Source: Bacteroidia bacterium
Lineage (GTDB): Bacteria; Bacteroidota; Bacteroidia; Flavobacteriales; Schleiferiaceae
Assembly: GCA_030424545.1 (NCBI GenBank)
Contig: JAUHWL010000001.1
Span: 124,001 to 188,000, forward strand
Direction: 5' to 3'
DNA length: 64,000 bases
Part shown: positions 43,822 to 52,958 of the stretch, in pieces
How the letters are laid out: every line of letters starts with the position of its first letter
Numbering within the stretch: position 1 is the first letter of the stretch
Notes under the pieces: model-generated
Told to the model about the DNA's origin: nothing
Database searches by the model: none
The model's input: only the letters and a program-made list of their open reading frames with translations
Made by a program: the position numbers and the translations under genes

Positions 43822-45252
43822 ATGCCCACGTACAAAACACCAGGAGTTTATGTGGAAGAAATTTCGGTTTTTCCACCCTCTGTTGCGCAGGTAGAAACGG
43901 CAATACCCGCTTTTATTGGCTACACAGAAAAGGCAACTAAAACAACGTTGAACGACTTAAACATGTTGCCAACCCGCATTTCTTCGTTAAAAGAATTTGA
44001 ACAATATTATGGAAACGCATTTCCAGAAACCATATCCTTAAATGTTGTAGAAACACAAGATTCAGGCGCGGTAATAGCACGAGACCTTACAATAGCTTCC
44101 GTTTCTACCATTAAGTTCTATTTATACTATCAACTTCAAATGTATTTTAGAAATGGTGGTGGTCCTTGTTACATAGTTTCTGTCGGATTATTTTCTGCAA
44201 ACCCCGGTGCCGCGGCTATAAACACCGCTCTCACCAATGGTTTGGCTGCAGTAGAAGGGGTAGATGAACCAACACTTTTGGTTTTTTCAGACACAAATAT
44301 TTTATCAGCTGCACAACATAATGCGCTAAGCAGTGCTGCCTTAGCACAAGCAGGTAAGTTAATGGATAGGTTTGCTATCATTGATGTTCATGAAAGCAGC
44401 GCTACACCTCTAACAGATATAGCAGCTTTTAGAAGTAGTAGTGATTTAGGAAATAACAATTTGAGCTATGGCGCGGCATATTACCCAATGATTAAAACTT
44501 CGCTAACACCACACTATACGAACGCAACAACAACAATTGCTGTGCATGATGATGGTGCTGGTGGAGATGGACCGTTTTTAGGGGCAACCTTAGCAACGGT
44601 TTTAGCCGCAGACGAAACTTTTTACAGAGAAATTAATAACAAGCTAGCAGACGCTCTTTTACAGCATCAAATAGACTTATATCCTTCTGGTGCAGTTGCC
44701 GGTATTTATGCTACTGTAGATGCGGCTAGAGGTGTATGGAAAGCACCAGCCAACATTTCTATTTTTGGTATTAGAGGCACCGTTGTAAATGTTACAGATG
44801 AGCAACAAGGACAAATGAACGTGGATGCTGGTTCGGGGAAATCGGTAAACGCTATAAGAACATTTAACGGTAGAGGAACCCTTGTTTGGGGCGCAAGAAC
44901 GTTAGCAGGAAATGATAATGAGTGGAGATATATAAGTGTTAGAAGGTTTTATAATATGGTTGAAGAGTCAGTTAAAAAAGCCTCGGCCAACTTTGTTTTT
45001 GAACCCAACAACGCAAACACTTGGGTAAAAGTTAGAGCCATGATAGAAAACTTCTTAACGCTACAATGGCGTGCAGGAGCATTGGCAGGAGCAAAAGCAG
45101 AAGACGCGTTTTTTGTACGTGTTGGATTGGGGCAAACCATGAGTGCCCAAGATATTTTAGAAGGAAGATTAATTGTAGAAATTGGTATGGCAGCAGTTAG
45201 ACCAGCCGAATTTATTATTCTTCGTTTTTCTCACATGATGCAACAATCTTAA
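43822..45252 (+). CDS. Contractile tail sheath protein
   Basis: 476 residues. The start PTYKTPGVYVEEISVFPPSVAQVETAIPAFIG is the sheath signature, and the C-terminal NTWVKVRAMIENFLTLQWRAGALAGAKAEDAFFV ending in EFIILRF is the conserved handshake region. It forms the outer contracting cylinder. Only one sheath gene is present, whereas Afp and PVC carry three. It is followed 10 bp later by a tube gene. Confidence 0.95.
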   Translation: MPTYKTPGVYVEEISVFPPSVAQVETAIPAFIGYTEKATKTTLNDLNMLPTRISSLKEFEQYYGNAFPETISLNVVETQDSGAVIARDLTIASVSTIKFYLYYQLQMYFRNGGGPCYIVSVGLFSANPGAAAINTALTNGLAAVEGVDEPTLLVFSDTNILSAAQHNALSSAALAQAGKLMDRFAIIDVHESSATPLTDIAAFRSSSDLGNNNLSYGAAYYPMIKTSLTPHYTNATTTIAVHDDGAGGDGPFLGATLATVLAADETFYREINNKLADALLQHQIDLYPSGAVAGIYATVDAARGVWKAPANISIFGIRGTVVNVTDEQQGQMNVDAGSGKSVNAIRTFNGRGTLVWGARTLAGNDNEWRYISVRRFYNMVEESVKKASANFVFEPNNANTWVKVRAMIENFLTLQWRAGALAGAKAEDAFFVRVGLGQTMSAQDILEGRLIVEIGMAAVRPAEFIILRFSHMMQQS

Positions 45253-45262
45253 AATTTAAAAC

Positions 45263-45694
45263 ATGAGCAATTATCCTTTAACAAAGTTTCACTTCGAGGT
45301 AGATTGGGGCGGAACGAGAATAGGTTTTACAGAAGTATCAGGTCTTTCTGTAGAAACAGAAGTAGTAGAATACAGAGACGGAAGTAGCCCAGAGTATAGC
45401 AAGCAAAAAATGCCCGGCATGCAAAAGTTTAGCAACATTACACTTAAAAGAGGCACGTTTAATTCAGACAATGATTATTACAACTGGTGGAATACAGTTA
45501 GTATGAATCAAATAGAACGCAGAGATATTATTATAAAACTGCTAAACGAAGAACATGAACCAGTAATGATTTGGAAAGTAAAAAACGCCTGGCCAACCAA
45601 AGTAGAGAGCACAGACTTAAAAGCTGATGCAAATGAGGTTGCTATAGAATCGGTAGAAGTTGTACACGAAGGGTTAACCATTGAAAGTGTTTAG
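45263..45694 (+). CDS. Tube protein 1 (T4 gp19-like)
   Basis: 143 residues. MSNYPLTKFHFEVDWGGTRIGFTEVSGL and the FSNITLKRGTF and EHEPVMIWKVKNAWPTKV segments match the gp19 tail-tube family. It builds the inner tube through which cargo passes. It is paired with a second tube-type gene three bases later. Confidence 0.93.
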   Translation: MSNYPLTKFHFEVDWGGTRIGFTEVSGLSVETEVVEYRDGSSPEYSKQKMPGMQKFSNITLKRGTFNSDNDYYNWWNTVSMNQIERRDIIIKLLNEEHEPVMIWKVKNAWPTKVESTDLKADANEVAIESVEVVHEGLTIESV

Positions 45695-45697
45695 TAA

Positions 45698-46138
45698 ATG
45701 TCAGAAAACTATCCACCAACGGGATTTCATTTTTTAGTCCAGTTTAATTTGGGGCTTGACAATGATGTGGATGCACGTTTTCAGAGTGTTTCAGGAATTT
45801 CTACCGAAACAGAGTATGAAGAAGTAAGAGAGGGTGGTTTGTGGTTGCACAGCCACCAATTGCCTGTGCGAACAAAAAATTCAGACCTTGTTTTAAAGCG
45901 AGGAATAGCAACAGGCTCAGGATTAAACTTATGGTTCGATGCGGCATTTAAAACCTTCACATTTGTGCCAGCAACACTGCAAATCTTGCTTCTTAATGAG
46001 CAACATGACCCATTAAAAGTATGGGCTGTTTTTCATGCGCTGCCCAAAAAAGTAGAAATATCTGAGTTTAATGCGGAGCGTAGCGAAATAGTTATAGAAA
46101 CACTAACGCTTAGTTACAACACAATACAAAGAATGTAA
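45698..46138 (+). CDS. Tube protein 2 / tube initiator (gp19-like)
   Basis: 146 residues with the same fold pattern (GFHFLVQFNLG, RTKNSDLVLKRGIATGS, EQHDPLKVWAVFHALP) but clearly diverged from tube protein 1. In Afp/PVC a second gp19-type protein starts the tube at the baseplate. It lies four bases before the DUF5908 gene. Initiator or minor-tube role is inferred from order and divergence. Confidence 0.85.
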   Translation: MSENYPPTGFHFLVQFNLGLDNDVDARFQSVSGISTETEYEEVREGGLWLHSHQLPVRTKNSDLVLKRGIATGSGLNLWFDAAFKTFTFVPATLQILLLNEQHDPLKVWAVFHALPKKVEISEFNAERSEIVIETLTLSYNTIQRM

Positions 46139-46142
46139 CCTT

Positions 46143-46310
46143 ATGCCAATAGAAATTAGAGAGCTTATAATAAAGGCAGAAATAGGATCATCATCAAAAG
46201 ATGAAGGTCTAGCAAATAGGCTAAAACAGAACCCAAAAATTAGCGAAGAAGAAGTGCAAGAAATTGTAAGTCGTGTAGTAGATGTTTTAAGAAAAAGAGA
46301 AGAAAGATAA
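46143..46310 (+). CDS. DUF5908 small protein (Afp6/Pvc6-position)
   Basis: 55 residues from the ATG at 46143. The start MPIEIRELIIKAEI is the DUF5908 pattern, and the C-terminal half is a basic helix (EIVSRVVDVLRKREER). It fits tightly between the tube initiator and the LysM protein (4- and 1-bp gaps). Small proteins in this slot occur in other eCIS loci. Its role is not established. Confidence 0.8.
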   Translation: MPIEIRELIIKAEIGSSSKDEGLANRLKQNPKISEEEVQEIVSRVVDVLRKREER

Positions 46311-46311
46311 T

Positions 46312-47010
46312 ATGTTACCAAGTTTAGGTTTATTAGAAAAAATGATTGTCATCGCTTACGCAAACGATAGGTTTGAAGATGAGCAAGGGCGATACAGCGT
46401 AATGATAAACCCAGAAACGTACGCACATAGCTATAATTTAAATTTTTCACAAACACAGGGAAAAGGAACATCTTCTAGCAACTTAAGATATAACAACTCT
46501 GGTCCAGAAACACTAACGTTTGATATTGTTTTTGATGGGACTGGAGCCCTGCCGCTAAACTTTGAAAAAGGACCGTTTGTAGATGTTTCTGAAGAAATAG
46601 AAACCTTTAAAAATCTCATATTAAAATACCAAGGAGACATCCATCAACCGTATTATGTAAGCCTTGTTTGGGGCAGTTTGTTGTTTAGGGGGAGGCTAAG
46701 CAGTTTACGTTTAAACTATAAACTTTTTGGCAACAACGGTAAGCCGCTACGGGCCGTTGCCAGTGTAAGTTTTATGGGGTCTGTAGAAGATGAGTTGCGT
46801 GTTGCACAAGACAATGCAATGAGCCCAAACCTGACACATCTGGTAGAAGTAAAAGAAAAAGAAACCATACACCAATTAACAAACAAAATGTATAAAACAC
46901 CCAGCAACTATATACAGGTTGCAGAGGTAAATCAACTTAATCATTTTAGAAAACTTACTACAGGACAGAAAATTAGTTTTCCGCCTTATGATAACTCAAC
47001 AGCAGAATGA
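46312..47010 (+). CDS. CIS tube/baseplate protein with LysM domain (Afp7/Pvc7-like)
   Basis: 232 residues. The first 160 residues (VIAYANDRFEDEQGRYSVMINPETYAHSYNL) match the CIS-tube/gp53 region, and the C-terminal 50 are a LysM-like motif (KMYKTPSNYIQVAEVNQLNHFRKLTTGQKISFP). It connects tube and spike at the baseplate in Afp/PVC. It overlaps the VgrG gene by 4 bp. Confidence 0.88.
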   Translation: MLPSLGLLEKMIVIAYANDRFEDEQGRYSVMINPETYAHSYNLNFSQTQGKGTSSSNLRYNNSGPETLTFDIVFDGTGALPLNFEKGPFVDVSEEIETFKNLILKYQGDIHQPYYVSLVWGSLLFRGRLSSLRLNYKLFGNNGKPLRAVASVSFMGSVEDELRVAQDNAMSPNLTHLVEVKEKETIHQLTNKMYKTPSNYIQVAEVNQLNHFRKLTTGQKISFPPYDNSTAE

Positions 47011-48758
47011 CCGCGCCTCGATACATACCCTCCAATGATGTTATTTCATATACCATTTTGTCTGAAGGCAACGAAATACCTCATGCTTTTGAATTGGTAA
47101 GTATTCAAACAAACAGCGAAGTAAACCGAATAAACACGGCTGTTTTAATTTTTAAAGATGGTAGTCCTGCTGATGAAGAGTTTGAATTAAGCAATCAAGA
47201 AGAGTTTGTATTAGGCAACCAAATTGAGATTAAACTTGGCTATGCACAAAACAACGAGTGTGTTTTTAAAGGCGTGATTGTGAAGCACAAAATTGGAGCA
47301 CGTGGGCAGCAAAGTTATTTAGAGGTCTTCTGCAAAGACAAATCTTACGTCTTAACAAACACGCAGAAGTGCACTGTTTTTTTAGAAAAAACAGACGGAG
47401 ACATTATAGAAGACATTGTATCAGAAGCAGGGCTAGAATCAGAGGTAGAAACAACCTCATTCGTTCACAGTCAAATGGTACAATACAACAGTACGAATTG
47501 GGATTTTATAATCAATAGGGCAGAATCTAATGGCCAAATTGTTATAGGGACAAAAGGAAAATTAAAAACACAAAAGCCAGAGGTAAAAGAAACCGCAGAT
47601 TTAGAATTGGTTTTTGGTGCTACCATAATAGATTTTGAAACAGAGCTGGACGCAACGTTTCAAGAAGAGGAGCTAGTATCTAGAAGCTGGGATTATTCTA
47701 CCGGAGAAGCATTAGAAAACGTAATGAATGTAGAAGATTTAAGCAAGGTTGGAAACCTCAGCAGTAACAGTATAGCAACGGCAACGGGTTTTGATAAAGC
47801 AGAATCTTTCTTAAGCGCACTAAATAAATCAGAAGAATTAGAAAAGGTTGCAGAAGCTGAACAACAAAGAAGAAGGTTAAGTAAAATGAGAGGATCGCTT
47901 AGCTGTCAAGGTACTTCAACCGTAGAGGCGGGCTGTACGATATCACTTAATGGTCTTGGCAACAGGTTTAACGGGAATGTGTTTGTTTCGGGCGTGTCTC
48001 ACGTAATGCGAGGCGGTGATTGGATTACACATTTACAACTTGGTCTAAGTGAAAAAAATCACCTAGAAAAGTTTAAACCAATGCCAAAATCGGCTTTTAA
48101 TATTCCCAGAACACATGGATTAGAAATAGGGAAAGTAGTGGATTTAGACGACCCTGATGGAGAATTTAGAGTACAAGTAGAAATGCCTGTTTTTAATAAT
48201 GAGGGCAAGGTGTGGGCAAGAGTAGCACAACCTGATGCGGGTAATGAAAGGAGCCTTTTTATTCGCCCCGAAATTGGCGATGAAGTTGTACTGGGCTTTT
48301 TAAACAATGACCCTAGGTACCCTATAATTCTTGGTGGGGTGCATAGTAGTAATAGCCCATCTCCCATAGAACAAAACAGCGAGAACAACGAAAAAGGGTT
48401 TGTAACAAGAAGCAATTTGAAATTAATATTTAATGATGATGAAAAAAGCATATTAGTAGAAACCCCTGGAGGTAACAGTGTGGTATTATCAGATCAAGAC
48501 GAATCAATAAAAATGACAGACCAACATGGAAATAAAATTGTTATGGATCAGAGTGGTATTTCTATTCAGAGCGCAGGCGAAGTTTCAATTTCATCTTCAG
48601 GCGAGACAGAGATAAAAGCAGGGTCAGACGTGAATATTGAAGGAATAAACGTAAACGCCTCTGCGCAGGCACAATTTAAAGCCGAGGGAAGCGCAGGTGC
48701 TGAATTAAGCACAAGTGGGAGTGCGGTAGTAAAAGGGTCAATTGTTCAAATAAATTAA
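47007..48758 (+). CDS. VgrG-like spike protein (Afp8/Pvc8-like)
   Basis: 583 residues. N-terminal gp27-like hub region to about 360, an OB fold at about 369-450 (GKVVDLDDPDGEFRVQVEMP, WARVAQPDAGNERSLFIRP, GDEVVLGFLNNDPRYPIILGG) and a C-terminal beta-helix of repeated Ser/Gly/Ala turns (ASAQAQFKAEGSAGAELSTS). It is the membrane-piercing spike. It is 2 bp from the PAAR tip gene. Confidence 0.93.
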   Translation: MTAPRYIPSNDVISYTILSEGNEIPHAFELVSIQTNSEVNRINTAVLIFKDGSPADEEFELSNQEEFVLGNQIEIKLGYAQNNECVFKGVIVKHKIGARGQQSYLEVFCKDKSYVLTNTQKCTVFLEKTDGDIIEDIVSEAGLESEVETTSFVHSQMVQYNSTNWDFIINRAESNGQIVIGTKGKLKTQKPEVKETADLELVFGATIIDFETELDATFQEEELVSRSWDYSTGEALENVMNVEDLSKVGNLSSNSIATATGFDKAESFLSALNKSEELEKVAEAEQQRRRLSKMRGSLSCQGTSTVEAGCTISLNGLGNRFNGNVFVSGVSHVMRGGDWITHLQLGLSEKNHLEKFKPMPKSAFNIPRTHGLEIGKVVDLDDPDGEFRVQVEMPVFNNEGKVWARVAQPDAGNERSLFIRPEIGDEVVLGFLNNDPRYPIILGGVHSSNSPSPIEQNSENNEKGFVTRSNLKLIFNDDEKSILVETPGGNSVVLSDQDESIKMTDQHGNKIVMDQSGISIQSAGEVSISSSGETEIKAGSDVNIEGINVNASAQAQFKAEGSAGAELSTSGSAVVKGSIVQIN

Positions 48759-48760
48759 TA

Positions 48761-49051
48761 ATGGGAGGATCAGTAAGAATTGGAGACTGGCATTTTTGTC
48801 CAATGGTAAACCCATCGGGCGGACCACATCTTGGGGGTTTTATTATGGGGCCTGGTGCGCCAACTGTTTTGATTGGTGGGATTCCCGCGGCAGTTGTAGG
48901 AGATATGGCTGCGTGTTTTGGTCCTCCAGACACAATTTTGTTAGGGTCTACCACAGTCTTTTTTGAGGGAAAACAAGCAGCAAGAATTGGCGACACAATG
49001 GCGCATGGTGGTTCGTTGTCAGTTGGATTACCAACAGTAATAATAGGATAA
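48761..49051 (+). CDS. PAAR-type spike tip
   Basis: 96 residues, a single PAAR-repeat fold with repeated GxxAAxxGDMAACFGPPDTI, TTVFFEGKQAARIGDTMAHGG and GLPTVIIG turns. The His/Cys residues could bind the metal at the tip. No toxin extension is fused, so effectors must load otherwise. It lies between VgrG and gp25-like genes with 2-bp gaps. Confidence 0.92.
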   Translation: MGGSVRIGDWHFCPMVNPSGGPHLGGFIMGPGAPTVLIGGIPAAVVGDMAACFGPPDTILLGSTTVFFEGKQAARIGDTMAHGGSLSVGLPTVIIG

Positions 49052-49053
49052 AA

Positions 49054-49467
49054 ATGAGGAACGAATCTTTTTTAGGAACTGGGTGGGAGTTTCCTCCAAC
49101 ATTTGAAAAAAATGCCGGAGGCGCACATACAGTTTCTGAAGACAAGGACATCATGCAAAGCCTGGAAATAATATTGAACACAACACCGGGAGAACGAGTT
49201 ATGCGCCCTGATTTTGGGTGCAACATGCAAGAAATGGTGTTTGAATCTTTAAACGAAACACTGAAAACATATATGCGAGATACGGTAGAGCGAGCCATTT
49301 TATACCACGAACCGCGCATAGATTTAAAAAGAGTAAACATAAATGTTGCGCAAGCCACAGAAGGTGTGGTGTTGATTGAAGTTGATTACGTGATTAGAAA
49401 AACAAACAGCAGACAAAACTTTGTTTTTCCGTATTACATAAATGAAGGTACAGATGTGAAAAAATGA
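49054..49467 (+). CDS. gp25-like baseplate protein (Afp9/Pvc9)
   Basis: 137 residues. The TVSEDKDIMQSLEIILNTTPGERVMRPDFG segment is the gp25/W family signature, including the conserved ERVMRPDFG, with LKRVNINVA and VLIEVDYVIR strands. It joins the sheath to the baseplate. The stop overlaps the baseplate J gene by 4 bp. Confidence 0.93.
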   Translation: MRNESFLGTGWEFPPTFEKNAGGAHTVSEDKDIMQSLEIILNTTPGERVMRPDFGCNMQEMVFESLNETLKTYMRDTVERAILYHEPRIDLKRVNINVAQATEGVVLIEVDYVIRKTNSRQNFVFPYYINEGTDVKK

Positions 49468-52400
49468 AAAAACCCTGTGGAAATAGTCATCCCATTTACA
49501 ACCCCGGCAGCGTTCAGTCTGGAAGGTTACCACATGCCTTGTCTACAAAAAACACAGAATACGATCAACGAACCGTTACGGATTGGTTGGTTTATTTAAA
49601 TAAATATGCCAAGCACGTCAACTTTTTTTCGCTTAATGATGAAGAAATAGCCTCAGGTACATGGCAGAATTTTTTCTCTCAAGATGTTTCTATGCTCTTG
49701 GCACAAATAGCAGAAGAGCAGATATCAGAAATACAAAGTGCCATCCACGCAGAAATGCATTTTTTACAACACGAAACAGTGGGGGAGCAAGAGGCTAGAG
49801 AACGCTTTACCTTGCTTTTTTCGCATGTTTTTAACCTTGTAGCACGTTTAGACGGCTATTACAAAAACATACCAGGCAAACTAGAGTTTAGACAAAAGTT
49901 GGCAAACCATGTTTTTTCTAAAATGGAAATCAGACTTTCGAGGTGCATTGCTTATTATAAAGCTGCAAAGGCCGCATCGCTGTTTGAATTTAATCCAACA
50001 ACACCCTTTCCAAAAACACATGTTTCAATAGAGCATATAGCCAGCTGGGAAACCACCCAGTTGTGGTTGCAGCAAAGCGGCCATTCTTCTTGGCCAGATT
50101 ATTTTGCATCTATTGCGGCAGACAATAAACCATTTTTAAAAATTACCAACCCACCAGCAAACGATGCCGCAAAAATAAATTTGGCGGTTCGCTATCAACT
50201 TTTATCAGAATCTATAAAAGGCATTGTTAGTGCATTTGCGTCCATTGTTTCAGATGCAAACAAACAGTTTAAAGAAACCATGGGCAGTTGGCCCAGCCAT
50301 CAACCAGACAAGGCGCTGTTGCTTTCTTTTTTACGATTGCTAGAACTTTATAGAAAAGAATTAAACACGTTTACAGGGAAACACCTAGATTATTATTACA
50401 AAGAGGTGTTGCGCCTCAACAACAAAAAAGCAATACCAGACTATACCTTTTTGGTATTAGAACTAGCCAAAAACCAAAACGAATATGTGCTAGAAAAAGG
50501 AGCTCAATTTTTAGGAGGAAAAGACGAAGAGGGTAGTGAAAGGGTTTATAGCACAGATCAAGATGTTGTTATAAACAAGGCTAAAGTGGCTGCCAACAAA
50601 GCAATTTTAAAATCAGGAAACAAGGTTTATGCGGCACACAATATCGCCACAATTGATGGTGTAGAAAAAGAGTTAGAGTTTCCAGAAAACGGATATTCGG
50701 CATTTGGTACGAGCGCAATGCAAGAGGCAGAGCTTGGTTTTTCTGTAGCCAGCAAACATTTGTTTTTGCGCGAAGGCGAACGCACCATAAAATTGCATTT
50801 GACGTGTAGACAATCGTTCAATAGCACCATGGTTACGCTAATTAAAAACCGTGCTATGGTTCGTGTTACGGGAGAAAAAGGTTGGATAAATTTAGAAAAT
50901 GTAATATTTGGATTAGACCCATATACTACAACTCTTACCGTTTCTGGTAAAGTACCACCTGAAGAAAATGCCATAGTAGCCATAGATAAAAAAGTACATG
51001 AACGCACATTTTATCCAGATTTACCAGTGGCCGAAGTTCTTTTTAAGCCTCAAGATTATAACTATTTAGCGCAATTTGAAGTAAACCATGTAAGCGTAGA
51101 GGTAATTGCCAATGGTTGCCAGCAAATAGATGCGTTTGCCAACGGTAGTAAGGTAGATATTGCCAAACCATTTACTCCTTTTGGCGGGTTGCCTAAAGAG
51201 GGAAATGCACTTGTTTTAGATACGCAAGAAATGCTGACGAAGAACATCAGAGCCCTATCTATTGTGGCCGACTGGCAAGTTGATGATACCGCTCAACGTA
51301 GAGTAAGTACTATTACTAGCAGTATATCTAAATTAAATTTTCAGCAATTATCAGGCAATAGTTGGAACGCATTAAGCGTGAACAGAAGCAATAGCGGAAA
51401 CAAAGCAACGTATGTGGTATCTAGCTACACAAAACAAAAAATAAACACCCCAGAACCGTATGGCCGAAACTCCACCAAGGGGTTTATAAGAATCTTGCTT
51501 AATGATGATTTGGGTCACAGCGGCTATCCCAAAGAAGTTTCAAACCACATCATAGCATTAAATAGCGACTCACCTCCGTCTAATACAAATATTCCCAACC
51601 CGTATTATACCCCTGCTTTAAAAAGCGTACAAATAAATTATACAGCAAAAAGCGCAGAGTTAAACCTAGCACAGAGTCAAAACTATAAGGCCGATGAAGA
51701 AGTGTTTTTTCATATTACGCCTTTTGGAGGCTACGAAGCCTCTGGTAACATGCTTAACGAACCCTACCCCACAATTTTACCGAGTATAAAAAACGAAGGG
51801 GAATACTTTATTGGGCTTTCTGATTTTAAAAAAGGGCAATCGGTAAAAATTCTTATTAGTATAATTGAAGGCAGTGCAAACCCACTTAAAGCAAAGCAAC
51901 AAGTTTCTTGGCAATATTTAGAGAACAACCGTTGGGTAAACTTTGCGTTTGGGTTACTTAAAGATGGCACAAACGGCTTGCTACAAACAGGAATTGTAGA
52001 GGCCGCGCTACCTTTTGATTTTGATGACCAAGGCACTTTTTTTACTGATGATCTCACCTATATAAAAGCAACTATAGCGCAACACACAGATGCTGTTTGT
52101 TTGATAAATGGAGCGTTTGCTCAAGGTGTAAAAGCCACTTTAATTAGCGAAGGACACAGTACAACTCATTATCAAAATGCGTTGGAGGCAGGCAGTATTT
52201 CTAAACTAAAACCAACGGTGGCAGCCGTTAAAAAAATTACGCAGCCCGTTTCAGCTTTTGGTGGTAAGCCGTTAGAAGATGACAATAAGTATTATCAGCG
52301 GGTTTCAGAAAGGTTACGTCATAAAAACCGCGGAATTTCAATTTGGGATTATGAACGTTTAATTTTAGAAGAGTTTACGCAGCTAGCCAAAGTAAAAACG

Positions 52401-52958
52401 CTTAGCCACACCCGTTATGAGGTGAATGAAATTACCAACCAAATACGCTATAGCGAGGCAGCACCGGGTCATGTTTCCATAGTTTGTGTTCCACAAAAAC
52501 AAAAACAAGTTGGCAATTTTGATGTGCCTTATACGCCAATAAACACACTAGAAAATATAGCGAAGTTTATTAGCATTTTGAAACCAGATTGGGCTAATAT
52601 TCATGTGCGCAACCCAATCTTTGAGTTTGTCCAAGTAGATTTTCGAGTTCAATTTTACCCAGAAATCATTGATACAGAGTTTTATAAGTTAGAGCTTCAA
52701 ACCGCATTAAAAGCATTCTTGTCGCCTTGGCAAAACCAGCAAAACCAAGAGTTTAAGTTCGATTGGAGAATTCACAAAAGTGCCGTTATTGATTTTTTAG
52801 ATGAGCATCCAACGGTAGATTATGTAAGGGACGTAAAACTAAACGTCTTATATAATTTAGAGGATGAAGAGACCGAATTGAATGTAGAAGAAGCAAGGCC
52901 GAGATATGCCGTAAGTGTTTTAATAAGTGCTGAAAACCACATAATAAACCTGGTATGA
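49464..52958 (+). CDS. Baseplate J/gp6-like wedge protein (Afp11/Pvc11)
   Basis: 1164 residues, about the size of Bacteroidota Afp11-like proteins. The first half is helical (residues 1-330); the middle holds beta-domains; the gpJ-type region is near 915-980 (QPVSAFGGKPLEDDNKYYQRVSERLRHKNRGISIWDYERLILEEF). The C-terminus has the HVRNPIFEFVQVDFRVQFYP strand set. It forms baseplate wedges. It overlaps both neighbours by 4 bp. Confidence 0.9.
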   Translation: MKKPCGNSHPIYNPGSVQSGRLPHALSTKNTEYDQRTVTDWLVYLNKYAKHVNFFSLNDEEIASGTWQNFFSQDVSMLLAQIAEEQISEIQSAIHAEMHFLQHETVGEQEARERFTLLFSHVFNLVARLDGYYKNIPGKLEFRQKLANHVFSKMEIRLSRCIAYYKAAKAASLFEFNPTTPFPKTHVSIEHIASWETTQLWLQQSGHSSWPDYFASIAADNKPFLKITNPPANDAAKINLAVRYQLLSESIKGIVSAFASIVSDANKQFKETMGSWPSHQPDKALLLSFLRLLELYRKELNTFTGKHLDYYYKEVLRLNNKKAIPDYTFLVLELAKNQNEYVLEKGAQFLGGKDEEGSERVYSTDQDVVINKAKVAANKAILKSGNKVYAAHNIATIDGVEKELEFPENGYSAFGTSAMQEAELGFSVASKHLFLREGERTIKLHLTCRQSFNSTMVTLIKNRAMVRVTGEKGWINLENVIFGLDPYTTTLTVSGKVPPEENAIVAIDKKVHERTFYPDLPVAEVLFKPQDYNYLAQFEVNHVSVEVIANGCQQIDAFANGSKVDIAKPFTPFGGLPKEGNALVLDTQEMLTKNIRALSIVADWQVDDTAQRRVSTITSSISKLNFQQLSGNSWNALSVNRSNSGNKATYVVSSYTKQKINTPEPYGRNSTKGFIRILLNDDLGHSGYPKEVSNHIIALNSDSPPSNTNIPNPYYTPALKSVQINYTAKSAELNLAQSQNYKADEEVFFHITPFGGYEASGNMLNEPYPTILPSIKNEGEYFIGLSDFKKGQSVKILISIIEGSANPLKAKQQVSWQYLENNRWVNFAFGLLKDGTNGLLQTGIVEAALPFDFDDQGTFFTDDLTYIKATIAQHTDAVCLINGAFAQGVKATLISEGHSTTHYQNALEAGSISKLKPTVAAVKKITQPVSAFGGKPLEDDNKYYQRVSERLRHKNRGISIWDYERLILEEFTQLAKVKTLSHTRYEVNEITNQIRYSEAAPGHVSIVCVPQKQKQVGNFDVPYTPINTLENIAKFISILKPDWANIHVRNPIFEFVQVDFRVQFYPEIIDTEFYKLELQTALKAFLSPWQNQQNQEFKFDWRIHKSAVIDFLDEHPTVDYVRDVKLNVLYNLEDEETELNVEEARPRYAVSVLISAENHIINLV

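Noticed and set aside
47290-47305. CACGTG in the VgrG gene as a further parS
   Set aside because: Only the 6-bp core is present; the flanking TTT/AAA of parS is absent.
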